Assembly: GCA_030692365.1 (NCBI GenBank)
Contig: JAUYCC010000011.1
Location: 1 to 64,000, forward strand
DNA from: Pelolinea sp.
GTDB taxonomy: Bacteria > Chloroflexota > Anaerolineae > Anaerolineales > Anaerolineaceae
Direction of reading: 5' to 3'
DNA length: 64,000 bases
Shown piece by piece: positions 35,765-44,621 of this stretch (positions are counted from its first letter, which is position 1; each line of letters begins with the position of its first letter). A model generated the notes under the pieces. It worked only from the letters and a program-made list of their open reading frames with translations. It had not been told where the DNA came from and did no database searches. The translations under genes were made by a program, and so were the position numbers.

Positions 35765-36910
35765 TTAAGGCGCCTGGGTAACAACAGCCCCAATGCCGGA
35801 CCAGGAAAATACGCGCGGTACACTCTGCGAACCGGCTGGCACCCAGATTGCATCTCCAGATTCGGTGGTGCCGAATTGGCGGACTGGCTGCACCCACCAG
35901 CGGATGACGTGTGGCTCGTTTTCAACCGGCCTGAATGTGGCCGGAACAATATACTTGGTGTCGTTGGTGTAGTCCACCAGTTTTCTGCCCTGACCTTGGG
36001 TGAGGTCCTCAATTGTGACCGCGTAAGATTCGCCTTCCAGCATGCCGCCGATGGCAGCCCACTGCAAGGTGATGGAATCATTCGCGCCAGTGAAGATGGC
36101 GCCATCCGCGGGGAGCAGCAAGTTCGCCGGCTGGTATGGGGGTGGCAGTGTGGCGGTTGGGGTTGGACCGGCGGTTGGCAGGCGTTCGCATAACGGGATG
36201 GTGATCACCTGGCCGGAATAAATGTTGTTGGAAGTCAGCCCGTTATAGGTTTTTAAGGTTTCAACGGTCACCGCGTAATTGGCAGCGATTCCGCTCAAGG
36301 TGTCATTTTCACCTACCCGGTATTCAATTTTCTGGCAGGCGGATTCAGTAGCTTGATTGACACTCAACGTACTGGTCGCCATAGGCGACGCAGTTGGGGT
36401 AGGCTGTGGGACCAGAATTGTTTGGCCGACAGTTAATACGCCGCAGTTAGGCGGAAGGTTGTTCAATTCAGCGATACTCCTAACCGTCACATCGAAGATT
36501 ACAGCAATCAGGCTGCAGGTATCGTTACTGCGAATCTGGTAATCCTTTGGAGGTAAGGGCGTGAAGGTAGGTTCGGGTGTGGATGTAACCGTCGGTGTTG
36601 GGCTCTGTTCAAATGTGGGAGATGGGCTGGCTGTGGCCGTCGCTTCCGACGGTGTAACCTGCCCGGTTCCTCGCAGCACCAGAAAGCCTAAACCCCAGCC
36701 AACTGCCAGAATGATAAAAAGTAAACCAATAGCCAATGGCAGGCTTAACTTGAGTTCCGGCAGCTTTTGGGCTTGCCGAGTCTGCTTGGCTTTAAGGGCG
36801 GATTTAACGGTAAAGGTTCGCCCGCATACCAGGCAGCGTGGAGCGTTTTCAGCCAGTTTGGTGCCACAGGTGGGGCATATTTTTGTTTGGGAATTTAATT
36901 CAGGTGCCAT
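35765..36910 (-). CDS. Membrane-anchored LysM protein with N-terminal zinc ribbon
   Basis: 381 aa. A cytosolic zinc ribbon (C12, C15, C26, C29: CPTC...CLVC) precedes a transmembrane helix at about 57-80. Outside follow Thr/Pro linkers, two LysM domains (YQIRSNDTCSLIAVIFDVTV and YRVGENDTLSGIAANYAVTV) and a C-terminal beta-rich domain (about 265-370). LysM binds peptidoglycan-like glycans; a zinc ribbon fused to LysM is a combination seen in Chloroflexota. TGATATAAT at 36940-36948 is its likely promoter. Confidence 0.82.
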   Translation of the reverse strand: MAPELNSQTKICPTCGTKLAENAPRCLVCGRTFTVKSALKAKQTRQAQKLPELKLSLPLAIGLLFIILAVGWGLGFLVLRGTGQVTPSEATATASPSPTFEQSPTPTVTSTPEPTFTPLPPKDYQIRSNDTCSLIAVIFDVTVRSIAELNNLPPNCGVLTVGQTILVPQPTPTASPMATSTLSVNQATESACQKIEYRVGENDTLSGIAANYAVTVETLKTYNGLTSNNIYSGQVITIPLCERLPTAGPTPTATLPPPYQPANLLLPADGAIFTGANDSITLQWAAIGGMLEGESYAVTIEDLTQGQGRKLVDYTNDTKYIVPATFRPVENEPHVIRWWVQPVRQFGTTESGDAIWVPAGSQSVPRVFSWSGIGAVVTQAP

Positions 36911-36939
36911 AGAAAGGTTTTACCTCAAAAAATCGAGTC

Positions 36940-36948
36940 ATTATATCA
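36940..36948 (-). promoter_or_regulatory. Extended -10 box for the LysM gene
   Basis: TGATATAAT on the - strand lies 29 bp before the start at 36910, leaving a short leader with GAGG. It sits within about 30 bp of the opposing hemW promoter, so the two may interfere. Confidence 0.55.
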
Positions 36949-36975
36949 TTTTGGTCAAGTGGCCTAAATCTTGGG

Positions 36976-36981
36976 TATGAT
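36976..36981 (+). promoter_or_regulatory. -10 box (TATGAT) for leaderless hemW
   Basis: TATGAT ends 6 nt before ATG 36988, and TTGGTC at 36951-36956 may be a -35 (19-bp spacing). No SD is present. Confidence 0.55.
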
Positions 36982-36987
36982 TAGACC

Positions 36988-38178
36988 ATGCAATCAGGTA
37001 ATTTATTAAGCGTTTATATTCATATCCCGTTTTGCAGAACGCGCTGCGGTTATTGCGATTTTAACACATATGCCGGCTATGACCATTTGAAGGAATCGTA
37101 TGTAAAAGCAGTGGTCGAGGAGATCTCCAGGACATCCAGAAAAATTGATAACGATTATTTAGTCCATACCATCTATTTCGGAGGAGGGACTCCCAATTTA
37201 TTGTCCTCCAACCAAATAGAGGAAATAATAAAAGGCATCAGGGACAAATATATTTTTTCTTCTCAAATAGAATTAAGTACCGAAGCTAACCCTTCTTGTC
37301 TTCCGGGAGATTACCTCAATGCGCTAAGGGATATTGGCATCAACCGATTGAGTTTGGGAATGCAATCTGCTTCAGCCAAAGATCTTGAGATTCTTGGAAG
37401 GAGCCATACTTTTAAGGATGTAGAAATCAGTGTTGAAAACGCGAGAAAAGCCGGTTTTACAAATATCAACCTGGATCTGATCTTTGGAATTCCGTATCAG
37501 ACTCTCTTGTCATTTGAAGACACATTGAAGTCCGCGATCAATTTATCCCCGAGCCATCTTTCTCTATACGCGCTCTCTGTTGAAGATTCAACTCCTTTGG
37601 CCATTCAGATCGCGGAAAAAGTGGTGCCGGAATCGGATGAAGACCTGGCAGCGGATATGTACATTCTGGCGATGGAATTTCTTGAAAAGCATGGATTCAG
37701 CCAATATGAGATATCCAATTGGTCATTGGATCAGAAGAGCCAATGCCTGCATAACCTGCAATATTGGCGGAATCTGGATTATCTGGGATTTGGCGCAGGT
37801 GCGCATAGCCTTTACAGGCAAACAAGGTGGGAAAATCGTAAAACAATAACCGATTATATCGATTCGATATCACAAAGTCCTCAAAATGAGGATTATATTT
37901 CTCCGGCTGGGATAAATCTGATTTCCCTTACCAATACTGATGAAATGTCTGAGACCATGATGATGGGGATGCGTTTAACCGAAGAAGGTATAAGTGCCGA
38001 GAATTTCTTGAAACGATTTGGGGTTAGCCTGGATGAAGTTTATTCCAAAGAAATAACCAAATTGCTACATCAGGTATTGGTGGAATGGGTTATGGTGGAA
38101 GGCCACAGCCATTTACGGCTGACCAAAAAAGGCAGACTGCTGGGCAACCAGGTTTTTATGCAATTTATACGGGACTAA
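36988..38178 (+). CDS. hemW: HemW-like radical SAM heme chaperone
   Basis: 396 aa. The radical-SAM cluster is C16, C20, C23 (FCRTRCGYC), followed by FGGGTPNLLS, the GG(D/T)P-type SAM contact, and a C-terminal HemN_C domain. The extra N-terminal HemN residues and the CxxxCxxCxC fourth Cys are missing (Asp-Phe follows CGYC), which points to HemW, a heme-binding chaperone, and not coproporphyrinogen dehydrogenase. It ends 3 bp before the convergent transpeptidase gene. Confidence 0.87.
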   Translation: MQSGNLLSVYIHIPFCRTRCGYCDFNTYAGYDHLKESYVKAVVEEISRTSRKIDNDYLVHTIYFGGGTPNLLSSNQIEEIIKGIRDKYIFSSQIELSTEANPSCLPGDYLNALRDIGINRLSLGMQSASAKDLEILGRSHTFKDVEISVENARKAGFTNINLDLIFGIPYQTLLSFEDTLKSAINLSPSHLSLYALSVEDSTPLAIQIAEKVVPESDEDLAADMYILAMEFLEKHGFSQYEISNWSLDQKSQCLHNLQYWRNLDYLGFGAGAHSLYRQTRWENRKTITDYIDSISQSPQNEDYISPAGINLISLTNTDEMSETMMMGMRLTEEGISAENFLKRFGVSLDEVYSKEITKLLHQVLVEWVMVEGHSHLRLTKKGRLLGNQVFMQFIRD

Positions 38179-38181
38179 AGA

Positions 38182-39210
38182 TTAATAAACCAGAACGGGG
38201 GTATGGTAAACGGTATTGACTTTGGTTTCCTGCGGTGTCGGTGTGCACCAGCGGTATATCCATTTGGCGTCTTCAGAGCGCATATTGATACAGCCGTGGC
38301 TCATGGTAACTCCAAAATTATTGTGCCAATATGTTCCATGGATAGCTACACCAGAATTTGGCTCAAAATAAGATACCCACGGAACTCCAGGCAGCTCATA
38401 AGCTTCCACATCAAAGCGCGCAATACTTCCGTCACCCATATGTATTGCAGGGCGCTTGTTTTGGATTATATGATCACCTTTCGGTGAATCGGTAGGAATT
38501 ATCCCTGGACCTTTCAGAGTACTGGGTAATCCGGTCGAAACCAACGCCTCTTTAACCAAGGTGCTGCCTTCAAAGGCACGCAAAGTTTGAAAATCGATAG
38601 AAATTTCAATGCGCTTGTCTTTTGGATTAACCTCCGGGTTGATGGGTAGTAATTCATCATCTTCCACTTTTCGCAAGTGAATGGCACGAACGTAATAGGA
38701 AAGCGTTAGTAACGAATCATTGACCTTGTACCATGCTTCCCCGTCCGGCCCTTCCAAAACCTCAAATACCCAATGTGTAGAGGAATAATACAGGCGATAA
38801 AAAGGCTCCCATGTCCCATTCTGGCGGATGCGGTAGGATTGTGAAAACGGGACGGACAATTCCATCAATTGGCCGGATGAGGGAAAGGTTTTCATGATCG
38901 GATTCAACTGGTTGCGTACCCGCTGCACCCAGGCGCTGTGGACGTAACCTCCCCAAACGCGGTGCCATAAAGGGTTATAACCGGGGCCATCTTCAGAAAT
39001 GGCATCCTGATAGATATTCAAAATATTATCGCGGAAATGCTGAAATAGGATCTTGCTTTTATCTGACGCTTCTTTATATACGCTCAGGGATTCAGAGGTG
39101 ACCCTGCCCAATTTGGAAATCGGAGTTGTGCCTGATGAAGAGAGTTGTTTTGGCAAAGCCAGCGCCGCTAATCCTAATCCACTGGTTTTAAGGAATTCAC
39201 GGCGGTCCAT
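38182..39210 (-). CDS. Tat-exported L,D-transpeptidase (YkuD)
   Basis: 342 aa from the internal ATG 39210. The upstream ATG at 39231 overlaps its own -10 box and cannot be on the mRNA. MDRREFLKTSGLG is a twin-arginine signal. The C-terminal YkuD domain has HGTYWHNNFG and SHGCINMRSEDAKW with the catalytic Cys. It makes 3-3 peptide crosslinks or attaches proteins to peptidoglycan outside the membrane. It has its own promoter immediately downstream of recJ. Confidence 0.87.
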   Translation of the reverse strand: MDRREFLKTSGLGLAALALPKQLSSSGTTPISKLGRVTSESLSVYKEASDKSKILFQHFRDNILNIYQDAISEDGPGYNPLWHRVWGGYVHSAWVQRVRNQLNPIMKTFPSSGQLMELSVPFSQSYRIRQNGTWEPFYRLYYSSTHWVFEVLEGPDGEAWYKVNDSLLTLSYYVRAIHLRKVEDDELLPINPEVNPKDKRIEISIDFQTLRAFEGSTLVKEALVSTGLPSTLKGPGIIPTDSPKGDHIIQNKRPAIHMGDGSIARFDVEAYELPGVPWVSYFEPNSGVAIHGTYWHNNFGVTMSHGCINMRSEDAKWIYRWCTPTPQETKVNTVYHTPVLVY

Positions 39211-39229
39211 TTTCTTGTTCACAAGCGGC

Positions 39230-39238
39230 ATTATACCA
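39230..39238 (-). promoter_or_regulatory. Extended -10 box (TGGTATAAT) of the transpeptidase gene
   Basis: The box covers the upstream ATG, so the true start must be the ATG at 39210. Predicted leader is about 13 nt. Confidence 0.6.
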
Positions 39239-39269
39239 ATAATGTGGACAAAATTAGTAGGATTTAGGA

Positions 39270-41579
39270 CTAAACGTCACTAAACAGATAATCTGGGTCG
39301 ATACGTCGGAAATAAGATCGGAAGGCGGAAGTTTCGTCAAGGAGGTTTTTTAAATTTGTTTCCAGACTCTTGGTATTCGGAGATTCCGGCTTCTTTATCC
39401 GGCTTAACTCGACATCAGTTCCTTGCAAGCTGAATTCAATCTCACCTTTTGCCCTGAGCAGTTCAAGCCCGAGTAATATTGTTTTGTTGCTTTGCCCAAG
39501 CGCGGCGCCGAGTTGCTCAAGGCTTGTTTTTCCAGCCTTGTGCGAAAGGCAATATTTAGTAAGTCCTATTAACCTTATTGTAAATATTTCAACGGAATCA
39601 TCGATTGTAGATAAGTTGAAAAGATATATTTCAGTTGGATCGGCTTTTTTAACCACCTCTTTTAGAATTTCCCGGTCAGCTGGGGAAACGAGTACTGCCA
39701 GGGCTTTTGCCTTAATTATTTCTAGGCGATTGCAGATTAGAAATTGGTCTAATTTAATCCCTTCCGCCCAAAGAAGTAAATCCGGCTCTTTGGCCAATTT
39801 TTCAAGTATTTCATTCTGGTTTGGTGCAGCGCGAAAATCATGGATTTTGAATTTCTTGATCTCCGGGCGAAGATCTATTGTTGCTGTCTCAATTTCCCTG
39901 AAATCTAACCACTCAAGCGACACCTCATCATTGGAATGGTAATCATCTCGGCGCACATAATAAGCCAGGTCAAACTGGCTATCAGGAAGGGTTGAATCCG
40001 CAGATTCCCACCAGAGTACGTTTTTCGAATTTCCCTGCTGGTCTTTGACGATTAATTTGCGGTGCTCCTTTGATTTTCCAATATAAGAGGTCTTTTCAAT
40101 TTCCAGGTTCCTCGAAACCAGTACCGGAGGTGGATTACCTGGTCCAAATGGCGCCAACTGCTCGGTTTCATTAAGAAGGGATTCATTGATGTTCGCTAAC
40201 GGCAGATACGCATCAATCTCCAGCGTTTTTTCCAGCTCTTTTCCGGCACTCATTCTTGAAATGGACCTTGATAATCCTTCCCGGAATTCAGGAATATTTT
40301 CAAACGCTAGGGATAACCCTGCTGCCATAGGATGGCCGCCGTATTTGATCAGGTATTGGCTGTTTTCCTGTATCGCTTTGATAATATTGATCCCTTCTAT
40401 AGACCGCGCGGAGCCGGCAGCTATCCCTCCCTGGCTGTCCAGTAGAATCGCGGGTTTGTGGTATTTTTCAACCAGGCGGCTCGCGGCAATTCCCACCACA
40501 CCTCTTTCCCACTTTTCACGGTCAAGCACGATTACCGGGTATTGGAGCAATTCCTTTTTCTTTTCCAGTAGGTCAACCGCAGATTGGTAAACCATATCCA
40601 CCGCAAGTTTACGCTTAGTATTTAATTCTTCCAGTCTCTTTGCCGTTTCGGTAATGGCTTTCTCATCATTTGATAGCAGAAAATTGACAATTGGATTGGC
40701 GTCACCTAATCTGCCCAGTGCATTCAGGCGGGGAGCGAAGGTAAAACCGATATGGGACTCGTTGATCACATTGTCGCGAAAACCCGCCAGCCCGGCCATT
40801 ATTGCGAAAGCTTTCCTGGGTTTATCGTTCATAACCCTTAAGCCCGTTTTGGTGTAGAAGCGATTCTCACCGGTAAGATCAGCCAAATCGGCGATGGTCC
40901 CAAGCGCTACCAGGTCGAAGTACGCTTTAGCCAGGACATCTTTTTCTTGCAGGCTGAATAGTGCGCGAATTAACTGAAATGCGGTGCCAACACCAGCCAG
41001 TGGATAAAAAGAATGGCTGTCTGAAAGCAGCCTGGGATTGATGGTCGCGTAAACCGAAGGTAGTTTTTCCGCGGGTGAGTGATGGTCGGTGATGATGGTG
41101 TCAACGCCAATTGACGACAGAAACTCCAATGATTCAAATTCTGTGATGCCAGTGTCGCAGGTGATGATCAACCTCGGGTTACTTTCGCTCAGAAAACGCT
41201 TTAGGCTTTCAAGTTGGATTCCATGGGACTCTCTGGCGCGGACAGGGATATGAAAAGCGATATCAGCTCCCGATTTTCGCAAACCATCGACCAGGATTGC
41301 GGTGGATGTCTGTCCGTCGACATCAAAATCCCCCCAGATTCCGATGCGCTCCTTATTCTTTATGGCATTCTGGACACGCTCTAATGCCTTCCCCATTTCG
41401 GGGAAGTCAAAGGGAGAAGCCTGGAGAAAACTTGTGGGATCTAGGAATTGCCTTGCCTGTTGAGCAGTGGTAATACCTCTTTTCGTTAACTGTTCAGCAA
41501 CGAGTAGGCTTGTTTGAAAAGCTTCTCCGATCTCATCACTTGGAATAACTGGCCGAGGTTCGACCCATTTCATAGGCAT
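39270..41579 (-). CDS. recJ: Single-stranded-DNA exonuclease RecJ
   Basis: 769 aa. DHH-family motifs: GDFDVDGQTSTAIL, TCDTGITEFE, ITDHHSPAEKLP, and the DHHA1 glycine motif YGGHPMAAGLSL. It also has an OB-fold segment and a C-terminal extension of about 200 residues beyond the RecJ core, ending with a winged-helix-like stretch (TSLEQLGAALGQSNKTILLG). It degrades ssDNA 5' to 3'. It starts 2 bp after the Fe-S nuclease gene, in one operon with two helicase-type proteins, which supports joint action in end resection or gap repair. Confidence 0.92.
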   Translation of the reverse strand: MPMKWVEPRPVIPSDEIGEAFQTSLLVAEQLTKRGITTAQQARQFLDPTSFLQASPFDFPEMGKALERVQNAIKNKERIGIWGDFDVDGQTSTAILVDGLRKSGADIAFHIPVRARESHGIQLESLKRFLSESNPRLIITCDTGITEFESLEFLSSIGVDTIITDHHSPAEKLPSVYATINPRLLSDSHSFYPLAGVGTAFQLIRALFSLQEKDVLAKAYFDLVALGTIADLADLTGENRFYTKTGLRVMNDKPRKAFAIMAGLAGFRDNVINESHIGFTFAPRLNALGRLGDANPIVNFLLSNDEKAITETAKRLEELNTKRKLAVDMVYQSAVDLLEKKKELLQYPVIVLDREKWERGVVGIAASRLVEKYHKPAILLDSQGGIAAGSARSIEGINIIKAIQENSQYLIKYGGHPMAAGLSLAFENIPEFREGLSRSISRMSAGKELEKTLEIDAYLPLANINESLLNETEQLAPFGPGNPPPVLVSRNLEIEKTSYIGKSKEHRKLIVKDQQGNSKNVLWWESADSTLPDSQFDLAYYVRRDDYHSNDEVSLEWLDFREIETATIDLRPEIKKFKIHDFRAAPNQNEILEKLAKEPDLLLWAEGIKLDQFLICNRLEIIKAKALAVLVSPADREILKEVVKKADPTEIYLFNLSTIDDSVEIFTIRLIGLTKYCLSHKAGKTSLEQLGAALGQSNKTILLGLELLRAKGEIEFSLQGTDVELSRIKKPESPNTKSLETNLKNLLDETSAFRSYFRRIDPDYLFSDV

Positions 41580-41581
41580 TT

Positions 41582-42412
41582 TTAAAAAGTAATCTCTTCA
41601 ATCTGGTCAAAATCTAAATTATCTAATCCGGAATCATCCTCAAATTCATTCTCTGCATCATCAACCTTTCCGGCTTGTATGCCCCTCTCGCATAAGGAAC
41701 GGTATTGGCAGTAAGCGCAGCGCTTATCGTTGGTTGTCTTATCAAATGAACCCGGTTCTTTTATTGCAATTTCCTTAATTAGGCTGGAAAACACTTCCTG
41801 ACTGGTGGCGTAACTAACACTTGAATATTCCAGAGCAATTGTTTTTTCGGGAAATGCTGGGAACCAGTACTCCATGGAGATATCTTCCTTTCGCAACTTG
41901 TCTACTTGAGAAAAAATGTGATCCCGGTTTTCAAACATCATAAAAGGATACAGGAAAGATTGGAGAGATTGGAGATATAGTTCTCTCTTGGGGTTACGTG
42001 TGGTGGTTTTCCAGTCTCCGATAATGATTTTATTACTACCAGTAAGAGTTATGAAATCAAAAACCGCGATCAGGCGGAATCCTTCGAATGGCATTGTGAC
42101 GGTGAATTCGCTGAAATAGGGAAAATTCAGATAAGGTTTGATGAATTCCTGGAATTTTATAAACCAGCCCTTTAAATCCGGGTCATCAATGGAATTATCC
42201 AAAACATTGCCGGGAATGCCGGAAAGAAATTGATGGACAATCTTGTGAAAGCAGTTGCCCATTTGAATTTTATATTCCATCTCCTGAACTGGGTGGCTGG
42301 TGATTGCCGGCCAGCTTTGTTTTAGGAAGTACTTCAATTCAAATCGCCTGGGGCAGTCCAAGTAATCTTGCAGGTTATTGGCACTAAAGACGAAATCTCT
42401 ATCCAGAGGCAT
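41582..42412 (-). CDS. Fe-S PD-(D/E)XK nuclease, AddB/Cas4-like, stand-alone
   Basis: 276 aa. H56 in GNCFHKIVHQF, D119 (AVFDF) and D133-W-K135 (IIGDWKTT) form the RecB-type nuclease centre. Four cysteines, C20 (LDCPRRFELKY) and C232/C235/C241 (CAYCQYRSLC), fit the [4Fe-4S] clamp of AddB and Cas4 nucleases. In AddAB this domain is fused to the helicase subunits; here it is a separate gene that overlaps the helicase gene by 14 bp. There are no cas genes or arrays around, so a repair role is favoured. Confidence 0.8.
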   Translation of the reverse strand: MPLDRDFVFSANNLQDYLDCPRRFELKYFLKQSWPAITSHPVQEMEYKIQMGNCFHKIVHQFLSGIPGNVLDNSIDDPDLKGWFIKFQEFIKPYLNFPYFSEFTVTMPFEGFRLIAVFDFITLTGSNKIIIGDWKTTTRNPKRELYLQSLQSFLYPFMMFENRDHIFSQVDKLRKEDISMEYWFPAFPEKTIALEYSSVSYATSQEVFSSLIKEIAIKEPGSFDKTTNDKRCAYCQYRSLCERGIQAGKVDDAENEFEDDSGLDNLDFDQIEEITF

Positions 42413-44621
42413 GCTTCATCTCCCACCAGTTTCTCAACGCCTGGAGAGGGACCGCTTCGCGGCAATCGTCTTGCCGACCGGTATTCCAGGTGATCACCAG
42501 TTGTTTTTTTGCGCGGGTAATGCCCACATAAAAAAGGCGTAACCTCTCGGCGCAATATCCCTGACGTGCATCCAAGGTGGCAATACCTTCATTCTTATTC
42601 AGGCTAATGAAATCATTTGATGTCGCGGCTTTCAGCAGTGATAAGGCTTCCGCTTCTAAATTAAGATTTTGACGCACAAACCATTTCTCAGACATATAGC
42701 GATCATAATCCTGCATTGAAGGAAAATCGTAATTATTTACCGACATCAGATACACCCGATCCCATTCAAGCCCTTTGGCTTTGTGGATTGTTGAGATGAC
42801 CACTCTACCTTTATAGTTTTCCGGATCAAATCCGAGGTCATCTTCCGAAAAGCCGTAAAGTCTAAACCTGTTTTTGACAATCGCGTTTAATTCTTCGCAG
42901 AAATCGGGCAGCTCCCATTGAGGGTAAAGATCACTAGCCGATTTCAGGATCACCGCTAATTTATGGGCAAGCGCTAAATCCGCTGGTTCAGAAAAAAGTA
43001 TCATTCCAATTGTCATGATCATTTGATCGATTGGGAGCAGAACAGTTTGTTGCCAACGAATGATTTGCTTTACTGAAGAGATTATTAAACCTAATTGTGT
43101 TTCATCGATTCCCGAGATGGTTAAATCTCCCAAGATTTTCTGAGGATCCATCAGAATTTCTTCCACCTGCAAATTCTGAATTTGTTTTAATATCAATTGT
43201 GTCAAATGTTTAGGCGGCTCTGGCCATGCCGGATTTACTTTAAGAATGGATAAGAAAGCATCGATAAGGTGCCGGTGAGTTGATGGGTGAACAAAATAAG
43301 TCAAAATATCCCCGATGATTTTCGCAGTATCGCGAGTTGTTTGACTGCTGTTTAACATTTCCTTTATTGGCACACCCAAGGTGGTTAGCTCTTCAGCGAG
43401 TTCAACCCCGCGCACATTTCTTGGAACAAGAACAGCGATCGTGGAATCCGGATGTTCGCAAACCCATTTTTTTACTGATTTGGCAACAATCCGAATTTCA
43501 TCATCAGGTTTCATGGGTTTTGCGGTAAGGTAAATTTCACCAGGTTCATCAGCGGGATTCTGCTGGGCATCGCCGGGAGGGGTGGGTTGAATTAAAGGAG
43601 GGCTTAGTGTATCCCTTAACTCCTGGACAGGATGGCTTTTTTCTGCCCATTGAATCAGGTGATTCGCCACGTCCATAATGCTTTGGGTGGATCTGCCGGA
43701 ATGTTCGAGGTCAATTTGAACCACATCGGGTTCAAGGATAAAGTCTTTAAGCAGCCTTGGATCTGCAGTTGTAAAGGTCTCAAAGATAGCCTGGTTTGGA
43801 TCACCAACCCTTACCCAATTTCCCTTGTCTCCGCACAACAGGCGAAGTAATTTCTCCTGGATCAGGCTGCTATCCTGAGCTTCATCTTCAAGAATGAACG
43901 GCCAGCGGTAACGCAGCCTACCCAGGTATTCTGGATTATTCGCCAGAACCTTATAGGCCAATCGGATAAGGTCTTCAAAATCAACTGCGCCACGATTGGC
44001 TAAAGCATGTTGATAATCTGTATAAATTGAGTATCCCAATTCCAATAATGGATTAGATGGTTCAGACCGGGATAAAGCATCATGCAGCACTTCCGGCGTG
44101 ATCTGATAATCTTTTGCTTGTTTGATAAAATTTGACGATAAGGATTGAAGAAATTCATTCCACTTGTATATATTCTTTTCAGGCGGGTGAGTGGGATCTG
44201 AATAGTCCTGTAAAAATTCGGGATGTGTTCTAATCCAGCCAGAGACGCAAATGTTCAAAATTTCGCTGCTGGTTCTTTCATCCGCGATGGAAAAACGGTT
44301 ATCCACACCCGCCAAGTCAGGGTGTTCACGGACAATATCATAGGCCAGGCCGTGCAAAGTCCTTACGCGATATCCCACGCCCGGCATGAGGCCGTAATTG
44401 CGCAAGAACCCCGCCACCCTTGCGGCGAAATTATCCACCGCGGAATTGACCAGGGTTACGATCAATATTTCCTGGTCCTCTGCCAGTATTTCACCCGAAA
44501 CCAGTTTGGCGGCCAGCATTGAGAGGGTGTGAGTCTTACCGCTGCCAGGAACTGCGGATATCCCCATTTTCCCGCCAATATACTCTAAAACCTCTTTCTG
44601 TCCTGGGCGCGGATTAAACAC
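42399..44621 (-). CDS. UvrD/AddA-like SF1 helicase
   Basis: 740 aa from GTG 44621; an in-frame ATG at 44708 would overlap the upstream gene by 95 bp, whereas the GTG overlaps it by 8 bp, like other joints in this operon. Walker A ISAVPGSGKTHT, Walker B ILEDEAQDSS, motif III GDPNQAIFETFTTADP, motif V STIHKAKGLEWDRV and motif VI FYVGITRAKKQLVITW are all intact, so it should be an active 3'-5' translocase. No nuclease domain is fused; the nuclease is the next gene. Confidence 0.85.
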   Translation of the reverse strand: MFNPRPGQKEVLEYIGGKMGISAVPGSGKTHTLSMLAAKLVSGEILAEDQEILIVTLVNSAVDNFAARVAGFLRNYGLMPGVGYRVRTLHGLAYDIVREHPDLAGVDNRFSIADERTSSEILNICVSGWIRTHPEFLQDYSDPTHPPEKNIYKWNEFLQSLSSNFIKQAKDYQITPEVLHDALSRSEPSNPLLELGYSIYTDYQHALANRGAVDFEDLIRLAYKVLANNPEYLGRLRYRWPFILEDEAQDSSLIQEKLLRLLCGDKGNWVRVGDPNQAIFETFTTADPRLLKDFILEPDVVQIDLEHSGRSTQSIMDVANHLIQWAEKSHPVQELRDTLSPPLIQPTPPGDAQQNPADEPGEIYLTAKPMKPDDEIRIVAKSVKKWVCEHPDSTIAVLVPRNVRGVELAEELTTLGVPIKEMLNSSQTTRDTAKIIGDILTYFVHPSTHRHLIDAFLSILKVNPAWPEPPKHLTQLILKQIQNLQVEEILMDPQKILGDLTISGIDETQLGLIISSVKQIIRWQQTVLLPIDQMIMTIGMILFSEPADLALAHKLAVILKSASDLYPQWELPDFCEELNAIVKNRFRLYGFSEDDLGFDPENYKGRVVISTIHKAKGLEWDRVYLMSVNNYDFPSMQDYDRYMSEKWFVRQNLNLEAEALSLLKAATSNDFISLNKNEGIATLDARQGYCAERLRLFYVGITRAKKQLVITWNTGRQDDCREAVPLQALRNWWEMKHASG

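Noticed and set aside
41582-42412. Cas4 of a CRISPR system
   Set aside because: The Fe-S nuclease motifs fit Cas4, but there are no cas genes or repeat arrays in the window and the neighbours are helicases and recJ.
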